Origin: Cedecea neteri
GTDB lineage: Bacteria; Pseudomonadota; Gammaproteobacteria; Enterobacterales; Enterobacteriaceae
Assembly (NCBI RefSeq): GCF_000758325.1
Contig: NZ_CP009459.1
Coordinates: forward strand, 3,348,001-3,412,000
Direction: 5' to 3'
DNA: 64,000 nt
Below are positions 49,828-57,881 of this stretch, in pieces. A program made the translations under genes and the position numbers. The notes under the pieces were generated by a model. The model was not told the origin of the DNA, did no database searches, and saw only the letters and a list, made by a program, of their open reading frames with translations. How positions within the stretch are numbered: the first letter of the stretch is position 1; every line of letters begins with the position of its first letter.

Positions 49828-50217
49828 TTATTCAGAGAGCGCCACGGCTTCAATTTCGAGCGCCGCGCCGTAATGGAGTTGTGCTACGCCAGCCACCGCA
49901 CGGGAAGGGCGATGTTCGCCGATCCACGCCGCATAGAGGCTGTTAAACAACGGCCAGAGATTGATGTCCGTGATGTACACCCGCACGGAGACAAGATGTT
50001 GTTTCGTCACCCCCGCGCAGGCCAGGCAAGACTCAATATTCTGCAGCACCAGCTGCGCCTGTTCTTCGAAGGGCGCTTCGCAGCGAGGCGTGCCGGCCGC
50101 AGCCACGGGAAGCTGGCCGGAAATAAACACCAAACCGCCTGCGGTGGCGGTATGGGAATAGTGCCCCACGGGGGCAGGAACCTGTTCGATATTGCGCAGC
50201 GTAATGTCCGGGGCCAT
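49828..50217 (-). CDS. RidA-family enamine/imine deaminase
   Basis: A 129-residue RidA (YjgF/YER057c/UK114) protein. The family arginine that binds the imine carboxylate is Arg106 in RPSRAVAGVA, followed by the typical IEAVAL end. RidA proteins hydrolyse reactive enamine/imine products of PLP dehydratases, and here the gene sits 23 bp upstream of just such an enzyme. The start at 50217 has AGAGG upstream; the longer frame begins with TTG. First gene of the operon, with 208 bp of mostly featureless sequence before the next gene. Confidence 0.87.
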   Translation of the reverse strand: MAPDITLRNIEQVPAPVGHYSHTATAGGLVFISGQLPVAAAGTPRCEAPFEEQAQLVLQNIESCLACAGVTKQHLVSVRVYITDINLWPLFNSLYAAWIGEHRPSRAVAGVAQLHYGAALEIEAVALSE

Positions 50218-50425
50218 GAATCCTCTCAAGCTCAGCTCATAGTTAGACAAACAATCTATATCTGGACTAAATGTTGATCAAGTGATTTTCAACATGGCAA
50301 GCCGCAAGGGAGAGTGTGGTGAACTGGAAGGACGGAGAAAGTGCGGATCGCAGCCGTTAGAGCGGAAAATGGCAATATGTTACTATAATAAAACGGGGTC
50401 TTAAGGGGTTAGGGATTATAACTAT

Positions 50426-50872
50426 ATGAGATTTTATGGCATCGATTATCTACAAACGCAGTCTAATATTAATGATTATTTAAAATACATCATTATATTT
50501 AGCGCTTTATTTACTCTGATCGTTTTTTTTAGTCTGTACATGCGTCATCGCTTACAAACTAAATATCGAGACTTAACAATCATCGTATTTTTATTTTTAC
50601 TCTTTATTTCTGGTGTTCAGTATGCAGATTATACCGACAGTCAAAATATACATTCTCAATCATCACAAATGGTGAGCTTTGTTAAGTTGTTATCAAAAGA
50701 AAAAGAAGTAGATATGGATTCTATATTTTCAAATTCAGTACAACTCTCGGATGGCATTATCGTTAAAATCAATGATCTTTATTATCGCGTCAATTTAAGT
50801 CCGGATCAAAAAACATATAGTTTAGTTGAGGTGTCGTTAGTAAACCCAGGCATAGAAATCATAAAAAACTGA
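50426..50872 (+). CDS. DUF3290-type membrane protein
   Basis: A 148-residue protein with two membrane segments (about 21-40 and 48-66) and an extracytoplasmic tail. It resembles the DUF3290 family, which in Lactobacillales and some enterics is found beside a DUF421 protein, exactly as here. Codon use is strongly AT-biased (ATA, TTA, AAA) compared with the neighbours, pointing to acquisition from a low-GC source. The function is unknown. Confidence 0.75.
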   Translation: MRFYGIDYLQTQSNINDYLKYIIIFSALFTLIVFFSLYMRHRLQTKYRDLTIIVFLFLLFISGVQYADYTDSQNIHSQSSQMVSFVKLLSKEKEVDMDSIFSNSVQLSDGIIVKINDLYYRVNLSPDQKTYSLVEVSLVNPGIEIIKN

Positions 50873-50881
50873 GGAGCAGAA

Positions 50882-51517
50882 ATGATAATTTACACGCCGA
50901 TCATGATAAAATTGGGCCTGGGGATACTGTGTCTGATTATTCAAATAAATCTCATGGGGAAGGGCAACCTGGCGCCTTCATCCGCAATGGACCAGGTTCA
51001 GAACTATGTGCTCGGGGGGATTATCGGTGGCGTAATTTATAATGAATCGATAACAGTGCTACAGTTTGTTTTGGTGTTAATTATATGGACCTTCCTCGTC
51101 TTTGTCCTTAAATTTTTAAAAGAGAACAATCGACTGATCAAAAGAATTATTGATGGCAAGCCTATCACCCTGGTGCATAATGGCAGTGTTAATGTTAAGG
51201 AGTGTTTACGCAATGGTGTTTCTGCAAATGATTTGATGTTCAAGTTAAGGGCGAATGGCATTTATGAAATAGAACAATTGAAACGCGTCGTTCTTGAGCA
51301 AAATGGACAATTAACCATTATACAAAGTGGTGATGAGAATATACGTTACCCAATTATAGTTGATGGTTTAGCTAACCATGATTTGCTCGAAATCCTTAAC
51401 AAGGACAACGACTGGTTAGAAAATGAAGTTATCAAGCAAGGCTTCAATAAAATCAGCGAAGTATATTTAGGCGAGTACCTCTCGGGCAGAATTAATTTAT
51501 ACGGATATGAAAGATAA
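50882..51517 (+). CDS. DUF421 (YetF-like) membrane protein
   Basis: A 211-residue protein. Three N-terminal membrane segments (about 6-24, 40-58 and 60-79) precede a cytoplasmic mixed domain with KPITLVHNGSVNVKECLRNG, ANDLMFKLRANGI, IEQLKRVVLEQNGQLTI and RYPIIVDG, the DUF421/YetF pattern. It starts 9 bp after the DUF3290 gene with TGAGGAG as ribosome site, so they are an operon. It is AT-rich like its partner. Relatives in Bacillus are linked to sporulation or membrane functions, but no role is established here. Confidence 0.8.
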   Translation: MIIYTPIMIKLGLGILCLIIQINLMGKGNLAPSSAMDQVQNYVLGGIIGGVIYNESITVLQFVLVLIIWTFLVFVLKFLKENNRLIKRIIDGKPITLVHNGSVNVKECLRNGVSANDLMFKLRANGIYEIEQLKRVVLEQNGQLTIIQSGDENIRYPIIVDGLANHDLLEILNKDNDWLENEVIKQGFNKISEVYLGEYLSGRINLYGYER

Positions 51518-51629
51518 AATCTAAAACTAAGTGCTTGACCTATTAGGGTATAGATAAAAAACGCATGCACTTAATCCCTTGTATGTCCGTTTCCAGGGGA
51601 GCCTCGCGGTCTCCCCCCAGATTTGTGCC

Positions 51630-52583
51630 TTAACCAGGGGCATTCTCGTCGAGGAAATGCTGGACAGCGGTAAACACCTGCCAGCGGTTTTTCTCCATAA
51701 AGACCGAATGTGTCCCTTCACCAATTTCAACCCAACGGCGATAGGGAGCCTGGGTTAGCTGCGAAAATAGCGTTTTTGACAACTCAAGCGGGCAGTCTCT
51801 GTCCCAGTCGGCATGAACGATAAGCACCGGAACACGGATCTGCGCGGCATCATACAGCGCACGACCTGCCGACCAGATTTCGCGGCTATCCTGCACCGTG
51901 CCATTAGGGGCTTTGATGGCCGCATCTTCGGTGGGTCCAAACGTCGCATCCGCCCAGGCGTCAAACCAGGCTTGCGGCAGCACACTTTCCCGCTCACTTT
52001 CAGGTACACCATTCAGCCAGCGGGCTTTGGCCGAACTGCGTTTGACCACCCGATAGGCGCCAAGCTCTCCGCCGGTATCCGAAGCGCTGGGGGTATCGCG
52101 GATCCACTGCGGAGCAAGCAGCACCAGCTTATTCACTGCGCCAGTGTGCGCGGTAGTGTAGGTTGCCATCAGCGCCGCTCCCCAGGACCAGCCAATCAGA
52201 TTGATCGCTGCATGCCCCGTCTGCCGTCGAATAAAGTCCACTGCCGAAGCCACATCGCTAACGGCCACCGGCGTTCGTACCACGGGCGCATTTTGCTCCG
52301 GCGGCTCGGCCATTTCTGCAGGTTTTGATGACTGGCCGTAGCCACGTACATCCACCAGCCAGACGTCGTAACCCGCGTGAGCCAGGTTATCCATCCACGA
52401 ACTGCCGTCCAGGGCTAAATCAAACGAGGTCGACGCCGGGTAGGTCGATCCGGCGACAAACAGTACCGTGCGGTCACCAGGGATCGCGGTGAAATCGCCA
52501 CGTTTCTTGTTACGGACATATAGCTCAATGCCTGGCGTTGTAGTGGGAATATAAAAGTCGTTACGTAGAATTTCATGTGTCAT
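51630..52583 (-). CDS. Alpha/beta hydrolase
   Basis: A 317-residue cytoplasmic hydrolase. The nucleophile serine lies in LIGWSWGAALMA, an acid residue in VHADWDRDCP, and the catalytic histidine in GEGTHSVFME. The oxyanion region VLFVAGSTYPAS is less typical than HG-x-G. There is no signal peptide. It overlaps the upstream MBL-fold gene by four bases, so the two enzymes are made together and probably act in one pathway. The substrate is unknown. Confidence 0.82.
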   Translation of the reverse strand: MTHEILRNDFYIPTTTPGIELYVRNKKRGDFTAIPGDRTVLFVAGSTYPASTSFDLALDGSSWMDNLAHAGYDVWLVDVRGYGQSSKPAEMAEPPEQNAPVVRTPVAVSDVASAVDFIRRQTGHAAINLIGWSWGAALMATYTTAHTGAVNKLVLLAPQWIRDTPSASDTGGELGAYRVVKRSSAKARWLNGVPESERESVLPQAWFDAWADATFGPTEDAAIKAPNGTVQDSREIWSAGRALYDAAQIRVPVLIVHADWDRDCPLELSKTLFSQLTQAPYRRWVEIGEGTHSVFMEKNRWQVFTAVQHFLDENAPG

Positions 52584-53476
52584 TTCACGTCCTCCGGGTG
52601 AATAAAATGCCAGTCAAAGTTGTCCCCACTGCGCGTGACGCGCCCGGCTGAGGTGCTGGCAAAATGGGCGGTAAAAAGGGTGCTCTGATGCTCGGCAGCA
52701 TGTTCAAGAAGCCAGCGGCGCGACTCACGAGCCTGCTGCTGATCAGCGCAAAACCGACTGTTCCAGGCCGGCCGATAAACCTGTAGCGGCTGGTGCATGA
52801 TGTCGCCGCAGAAAAGTCCGCCCCGCTGGCGATGCCCGTTATTCAGTAATTCAAAAGTGATGTGCCCAGGGCTGTGCCCCGGTGTCGGGTGAATAAGAAG
52901 CGCATCGGCAATGGCCGTGGTGCCTTCCACAATAAGGGCCTGGTTGCGCTCAAGAATTGGCCTGACGCTGTCGTTGAAGACGTTGGCGTTGAAACCCTCA
53001 TCATCCTGATGCGTCAGCCAGTAATCGTATTCTTTGCGAGAAAACACGTAGCGGGCGTTGGGGAATGTCGGTTCCCAGCGGCCATCAATGAGCTGCGTAT
53101 TCCAGCCACAGTGATCGGCGTGCAGATGAGTGCACATCACGTAATCCACGCTCTCTGGCGTCACGCCAGCCTCCGACAGCCGGTTCAGAAACGGCAAATC
53201 AAGCTGGTGGAAGCGGGGCAGTGAAGGGCGCTCTTTGTGGTTGCCTGCACAGGTATCAATCAGAATAGTGTGATGCCGGGTGCGCACCACCCAGCTATGA
53301 ATGCTGGCGATAAAACGCCGGGAGACCACATCGAAGCACTCGGGCACCATCAGCCCACGATGCTCCTCCAATAAAGCCGGATCCCAATCAGGGTAAAGAA
53401 AATCAGGGGTAAACCCTGGTCCGCGTTGTTCAACCACGCGGGTAACGGAAATATCATGGAGCTGGAATTTCAACAC
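52580..53476 (-). CDS. Metallo-beta-lactamase-fold hydrolase
   Basis: A 298-residue MBL-fold enzyme. The metal motif HxHxDH is in CTHLHADHCGW, a second-site histidine in HPTPGHSPGH, and the bridging aspartate in FCGDIMHQP. The spacing is like the lactonase and alkylsulfatase-like groups. The start is GTG (53476) with a weak ribosome site; no better ATG is available upstream. First gene of a two-gene operon with the alpha/beta hydrolase, divergent from a LysR regulator, with a spaced inverted repeat between them. Confidence 0.85.
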   Translation of the reverse strand: MLKFQLHDISVTRVVEQRGPGFTPDFLYPDWDPALLEEHRGLMVPECFDVVSRRFIASIHSWVVRTRHHTILIDTCAGNHKERPSLPRFHQLDLPFLNRLSEAGVTPESVDYVMCTHLHADHCGWNTQLIDGRWEPTFPNARYVFSRKEYDYWLTHQDDEGFNANVFNDSVRPILERNQALIVEGTTAIADALLIHPTPGHSPGHITFELLNNGHRQRGGLFCGDIMHQPLQVYRPAWNSRFCADQQQARESRRWLLEHAAEHQSTLFTAHFASTSAGRVTRSGDNFDWHFIHPEDVK

Positions 53477-53482
53477 GGCAGG

Positions 53483-53526
53483 TTATCTCATCAGGTTTAA
53501 ACTTGCGGTTGATGCTAATGAGATAA
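53483..53526. promoter_or_regulatory. Spaced inverted repeat in the MBL/LysR divergent promoter
   Basis: TTATCTCAT (53483-53491) and ATGAGATAA (53518-53526) are perfect 9-bp inverted repeats with a 26-bp spacer, so each divergent gene is preceded by ATGAGATAA. A binding site for the adjacent LysR protein is the simplest reading. Confidence 0.5.
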
Positions 53527-53571
53527 GTCAGTACCGTGAAATCGATAATCAGGATGCCAGGTATAAGCTAC

Positions 53572-54477
53572 ATGAATCTCTCCGGTCACAATCTTGCATT
53601 GCTTGCCTCATTGAATACTCTGCTGGAGGAGTGCAACGTCACCCGCGCGGCGGAAAAGTTGAATATCAGCCAACCTGCACTGTCTGCTCAACTGGCGAGG
53701 CTACGGGATCTGTTTGAGGATCAGCTCCTGATCCCCGCACAGTCGGGCAGAGGAATGGTACGGACGCCGTTGGGGGCGCATTTGCGTGAACCTTTGCGCC
53801 GGGCGCTGCAAACGCTTGAAGAAGTGGTGGCGCAGCAGCCGGAATTCGATCCCGCCCGCGCGCACCGCACGTTTACCCTGGGGGCAAACGACAATGCCGC
53901 CGCGATTATTGCCCCTCGCTTGATTAAACTTACCCGCGACGCCGGCTGGCATCATATTCGCTTTGCGTTTATTGCCCCGCAGCCGAACCGGCTTCAGAGC
54001 CAATTGGAAACGGGTGAAATCGATATTGCTTTAACCTCACGGGATGCCGTGCCGGGTGCGCAGCAACTGCCGCTGGTCGATGAGGCGTTCCAACTGGCGC
54101 AGAGAAAAGGCCATCCGAGAGGAAATGTGCCGCTGACGCTGGAAAGTTATGCCAGTCTTGAGCACATTTTAGTGTCCGGCCAGGGAGGCGGGTTTCGGGG
54201 ATTTATTGACGATTTGCTGGCTGACCAGGGCCTGGCACGCCGGGTGGGCGTTTCCGTGCAGTTTTACAGTCTGGTGCCGCTGATTTTGCAGAACAGCGAC
54301 CTGGTCTGCACGCTACCGGCCCGTTTTCTGTCTCGCTATCACGAAGTGCTTGATGCATTCCCGTTGCCGTTTGACGTTCGCCATTTCAGCCTGTATGCCA
54401 CCTGGAACCGCCGGTTTGACGATGATGCAGCCCACCGCTGGCTTAGAGCGCAGCTTCAGGCCAGCGTGGCGGCATAA
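53572..54477 (+). CDS. LysR-family transcriptional regulator
   Basis: A 301-residue LysR protein of the NodD/LinR-like branch. The helix-turn-helix is in NVTRAAEKLNISQPALSAQLARLR (about residues 23-46) and the effector domain contains FTLGANDNAAAIIAPRL. The ATG at 53572 fits family length; the frame extends to a GTG at 53536. It is divergent from the MBL/alpha-beta hydrolase operon, its likely target. Confidence 0.9.
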   Translation: MNLSGHNLALLASLNTLLEECNVTRAAEKLNISQPALSAQLARLRDLFEDQLLIPAQSGRGMVRTPLGAHLREPLRRALQTLEEVVAQQPEFDPARAHRTFTLGANDNAAAIIAPRLIKLTRDAGWHHIRFAFIAPQPNRLQSQLETGEIDIALTSRDAVPGAQQLPLVDEAFQLAQRKGHPRGNVPLTLESYASLEHILVSGQGGGFRGFIDDLLADQGLARRVGVSVQFYSLVPLILQNSDLVCTLPARFLSRYHEVLDAFPLPFDVRHFSLYATWNRRFDDDAAHRWLRAQLQASVAA

Positions 54478-54500
54478 AAAACCCCACCGCACGGGTGGGG
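54475..54500 (-). terminator. Terminator of the acid phosphatase gene
   Basis: CCCCACC (54482-54488) pairs with GGTGGGG (54494-54500) over a 5-base loop; on the minus strand TTTTTT follows directly. It lies just past the phosphatase stop and also touches the LysR stop from the other side. Confidence 0.85.
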
Positions 54501-54509
54501 TAAGACAGC

Positions 54510-55316
54510 TTATTTCCCGGACCAGGTACGCAGCGCATTTTCACGCGCTTCGGCCTGCTGGGCGGTATTGAGCTTGTAATAGTTTGGCGCTAAAGCGCCT
54601 TCCCAGTCGCCGTACATTGGGTTCGGCAGCACAATAAACTGGGTGCCGAACTTGTTGCGGTTGTCGCTGGCGAACTGCTGACGCTGGGACTGATCCTTGT
54701 GGTAAGTCGCTTTGCCGAAGTCGTTCAGGTTGTCGCCGATGTACATTATCACGTCATAGCCTTCGGCTTTGATCGCATCAAAACGGGCCTGCTTGTTGGA
54801 GCTGTCGGTTTTCAGGCGCACGGTTTTATCGCTCACGCCGGTGAAGCCCAGGGCTTTCATGTTGGCAACGGTGGCGTCGAAGTCTTTGCTGTCGCGGTTG
54901 GACACATAGAACATCGTGCCGCCATGGCTGTTCACGTAGTTAGCAAAATCCACCGCGCCCGGGACGGCCAGCGCCTGGCGAGCCTGAGTCCACTGGGACC
55001 AGGTTTTGTCGTCAAACGCTTTGTTGTTTTTCGCCTGCCACGCGCTGTAGGCGCTGTTGTCGAGCATGGTTTCATCCAGATCCACAATCACGGCACGCTT
55101 AGCGTTGCCCTGTTTAGCGGATTGATCCCACGCGGCACGAGCACTGTTGAATGACTGGTACGCCAGCGCACGGTATTCGCCGGATTGCTGGAACCAGTCC
55201 ACCGCCATCACCGTCTGGCTGGCCAGCTTCTGATCCGCCGCCTGTTGCTGATTAGCGCACCCTGTCAGGCTGACCAGCACCAGCGCTACCGCGCCACCCA
55301 ATAAACTTTTCTTCAT
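54510..55316 (-). CDS. Class C acid phosphatase / 5'-nucleotidase, lipoprotein e(P4) family
   Basis: A 268-residue lipoprotein of the HAD superfamily. The lipobox is L17-T18-G19-C20, so it is anchored in a membrane facing the periplasm. The catalytic aspartates are Asp79 and Asp81 in IVDLDETMLDNSAY, and YVSNRDSKDFDAT holds the second HAD motif; later acidic residues are in YIGDNLNDFGKATY. The family dephosphorylates nucleotides such as NMN and other phosphomonoesters. AAGGA lies seven bases before the ATG at 55316. It is divergent from an exported Ppx/GppA-like protein. Confidence 0.9.
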   Translation of the reverse strand: MKKSLLGGAVALVLVSLTGCANQQQAADQKLASQTVMAVDWFQQSGEYRALAYQSFNSARAAWDQSAKQGNAKRAVIVDLDETMLDNSAYSAWQAKNNKAFDDKTWSQWTQARQALAVPGAVDFANYVNSHGGTMFYVSNRDSKDFDATVANMKALGFTGVSDKTVRLKTDSSNKQARFDAIKAEGYDVIMYIGDNLNDFGKATYHKDQSQRQQFASDNRNKFGTQFIVLPNPMYGDWEGALAPNYYKLNTAQQAEARENALRTWSGK

Positions 55317-55493
55317 CTTTTTATCCTTACCCTTGCTTTTATCATTAACGCCATTGATACCTGCCAGCCCCGGCACTGAACAATGCGGGGACTTTCTTTA
55401 ACAAAATCAGCAGGTATTATTAAAAACTGTTTTACCGAATATTAAAGCTACGTTATCAATAGCTTTTTAATGGATCGACACTGGATACTCAAT

Positions 55494-56513
55494 ATGACAA
55501 AAATATTTCGACGCAATTTTTTTCCCCTGATGGTGATGGCGGCCTTACCCGGTATCAGCTTCGCGGCCCACGCCGCAGGCTGTGAGGAGACCCGGGCGGG
55601 CATCGATATGGGCTCCGGCACCACCAAGCTGGTGGTCGCCAAAGTGGACACCTGCAAGCAGCGCATCAACAAAGTGCTGTTCGAGGATCAGCGCCCGATT
55701 GCTTTTAACGAAGATTTATCCAAATCCGCCGACAATACGCTTAGCCCGGCCATTCAACAGCAGGGGCAGGCGGCACTGCGTGAGCTAACTGCAGAGGCTG
55801 CCCGCTATCATCCTGTCCGCTTTAACGGCGTGGCAACCGCTGTTTTCCGCAGCGCGTCTAACGCCCAGCAGACGATCGATGCCTTTAACCGGGCTGCGCC
55901 GGTGAATCTAAAAATCATTACTCAGGAACAAGAAGCCGAGCTGGGCTTCCTGTCCGCCAAAGCCTCGATGCCCGTGCCGCTGGCAGACGACCAGATGGTG
56001 GTCTGGGACATTGGCGGCGGGTCGATGCAAATGACGACATGGCTGCAAAAACACGACAAATGGCAGCCGGAGATTTACCAGGGCAAACTGGCCTCCGTCA
56101 CGCTGAAGAGCTACATCATCGACGTGGTGAAAAACAAAGATTTGCATGAGGTTAGCTCGCCAAATCCGATTGGTTCCCTGCGCGACGGCGTGCTGCGGTT
56201 TGTTCGCTTCTATGCCACTACTCACGTCAGCCCGGAGATGAAACAGGCGCTGGCTAAGCGTACGGTCGTGGGCATCGGCGGAGTGCATGACTTCTCCGTC
56301 AGCAAGCAGCTCAATGAAAAGGTCTACACCCTCGCCGATCTGCAAAAAGCTTCCGCCAGCCAGGTGTGGAAAGGAGATTCCGAGCTGCGTGGTGATTACC
56401 GGGCCACGGACGTCAGCAACCTGCTGCTGGTTCAGGGCTATATGGAAGCGCTGAAAATTCCTCAGGTAACCGTGGTGAAGGCCAACCTCGTCCAGGGCGT
56501 GCTGATTCAGTAA
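55494..56513 (+). CDS. Exported Ppx/GppA phosphatase-like protein
   Basis: A 339-residue protein of the actin-like ATPase fold. The motifs are AGIDMGSGTTKLVVAKVD (phosphate 1), ATAVFRSASN, ITQEQEAELGFLSAKA and VVWDIGGGSMQMTTW (phosphate 2), all as in exopolyphosphatase/pppGpp phosphatase. Unusually, it begins with a signal peptide (about residues 1-28, cleavage at AHA-AG), placing it in the periplasm. It is about half the length of cytoplasmic Ppx and lacks the C-terminal HD domain. The start at 55494 is preferred to 55470. It is divergent from a periplasmic acid phosphatase, suggesting joint phosphate scavenging. Confidence 0.82.
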   Translation: MTKIFRRNFFPLMVMAALPGISFAAHAAGCEETRAGIDMGSGTTKLVVAKVDTCKQRINKVLFEDQRPIAFNEDLSKSADNTLSPAIQQQGQAALRELTAEAARYHPVRFNGVATAVFRSASNAQQTIDAFNRAAPVNLKIITQEQEAELGFLSAKASMPVPLADDQMVVWDIGGGSMQMTTWLQKHDKWQPEIYQGKLASVTLKSYIIDVVKNKDLHEVSSPNPIGSLRDGVLRFVRFYATTHVSPEMKQALAKRTVVGIGGVHDFSVSKQLNEKVYTLADLQKASASQVWKGDSELRGDYRATDVSNLLLVQGYMEALKIPQVTVVKANLVQGVLIQ

Positions 56514-56561
56514 CGTCTTATGCTTCAGGCGGCGGCGATTTTCGTGCCGCCGCATGTGGTA

Positions 56562-57773
56562 CTAACCGCGTTTTCGCAGTCCGATCAGATGAATGATGAG
56601 TCCGAGAAGGCTAAGCCCACCGCCCAGCAGCGATGCCAGTTCCCAGCCCCCCAGCCGCCACATCAGACTCGCGGCCCAGGATCCCAGCGCGCCGCCGATA
56701 AACATGCCGCTCATAAAAACTGTATTAATACGGCTGCGAGCTTCCGGCCTCAGGGCGTAAATCACATGCTGGTTAGAGATCAGCGCCGACTGCTCGCCCA
56801 GATCCATCAGGATGATGCCAATCACCAGCCCGGTGAGAGAGGTCCACAGCCCCAGCACCGCAAAAGAGATAACCATGACCAGCGCCCCAAGTCCGATCAC
56901 GGCATACGGCCCGCGGCGGTCGGCAATCCGTCCGGCAAGCGGCGCAATCAGGATGCCTACGGCGCCTACAATGCCCATCATACCGGCGATGTCAGCGCCA
57001 AGATGAAAAGCGGCGTGCAGCTGTAATGCCAGAATGGTCCACAGGCCGATGAACGAGCCAAACAGCGCTGCCTGTATTAAGGTCGCCCGGCGCAGCAGCG
57101 GTTCTTCGCGCCACAGAGAAACCAGCGAGCGCATCAGGGTCATGTAGATCTGTTTATTGCCCGACGTGTGATGCGGCAGGGTAAAGAACAGCATCAGCCA
57201 GCCGAAGGCTGTGGCCACGCAGCCTAACCAGAAAGTCGCCCGCCATCCCCAGTGATCGCCGCTGAAACCGCCCACGGCTCGCCCAAGCAATATGCCGCAC
57301 AGCACGCCACTCATTACCGTGCCTACGACCTGCCCACGGCGTTCAGGTTTAGCCAGCTCGGCGGCAAACGGCACAATTTGTTGGGCAACGGAACCCGTCA
57401 CACCCACCGCAGCAGAGGCAATAACAATCGTGACTACATTGGGCGCTAAGGCGAGGCACGCCAGCGCGACCGCCAGCCCGGCGGACTGGCAAAGGATCAG
57501 CGTGCGGCGGTTAATCTTGTCACCCAGCGGCACAAGCAAAAACAAACCAAAGGCAAACCCAAGCTGCGTTGCCGTCGGCGCAAGGCTGACCAGCGCGAGC
57601 TGCCCCGGAAACGCCTGCTGAAGCAGTTCCAGCAGCGGCTGGTTGTAGTAGACATTGGCGACAAACACCCCGCAGGCCACCGCCATGATCAGCAGCAGAG
57701 TGGAGGTTAAAGGCGAATTTTTCTCCGCCTCGGGCGGGCGGTTCAGGGTGACGCTCAGCGGATTATCCGACAT
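56562..57773 (-). CDS. Major facilitator superfamily transporter
   Basis: A 403-residue inner-membrane MFS protein with about 12 segments. The loop motif between segments 2 and 3 is PLGDKINRRTL and there is a cognate AGRIADRRGPY in the second half. The N-terminal VANVYYNQPLLELL is typical of a common enteric efflux subgroup. AGAG stands eight bases before the ATG. It is divergent from the large winged-helix/ATPase regulator, with an 18-bp palindrome between them. The substrate is unknown; export is inferred. Confidence 0.87.
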   Translation of the reverse strand: MSDNPLSVTLNRPPEAEKNSPLTSTLLLIMAVACGVFVANVYYNQPLLELLQQAFPGQLALVSLAPTATQLGFAFGLFLLVPLGDKINRRTLILCQSAGLAVALACLALAPNVVTIVIASAAVGVTGSVAQQIVPFAAELAKPERRGQVVGTVMSGVLCGILLGRAVGGFSGDHWGWRATFWLGCVATAFGWLMLFFTLPHHTSGNKQIYMTLMRSLVSLWREEPLLRRATLIQAALFGSFIGLWTILALQLHAAFHLGADIAGMMGIVGAVGILIAPLAGRIADRRGPYAVIGLGALVMVISFAVLGLWTSLTGLVIGIILMDLGEQSALISNQHVIYALRPEARSRINTVFMSGMFIGGALGSWAASLMWRLGGWELASLLGGGLSLLGLIIHLIGLRKRG

Positions 57774-57841
57774 GATTTTTCTCTCTGGAGAGGACGAGCC
57801 CTGATGCTGAACGATTGTTCGCCCGCAATCTTTGCCCTAGA

Positions 57842-57859
57842 ATTTCAGACTTCTGAAAT
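57842..57859. promoter_or_regulatory. 18-bp palindrome between the MFS gene and its likely regulator
   Basis: ATTTCAGA-CT-TCTGAAAT is a perfect 8-bp inverted repeat with a 2-base centre, 22 bp before the regulator start and about 70 bp before the MFS start. A further CTGAAA half-site follows at 57863. Confidence 0.55.
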
Positions 57860-57881
57860 CACCTGAAAAGCGACCAAGCCT

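Noticed and set aside
51525-51560. TTGACC and TATAGAT as a promoter after the DUF421 gene
   Set aside because: The spacing between elements is far too short for a promoter, and no rightward gene follows.
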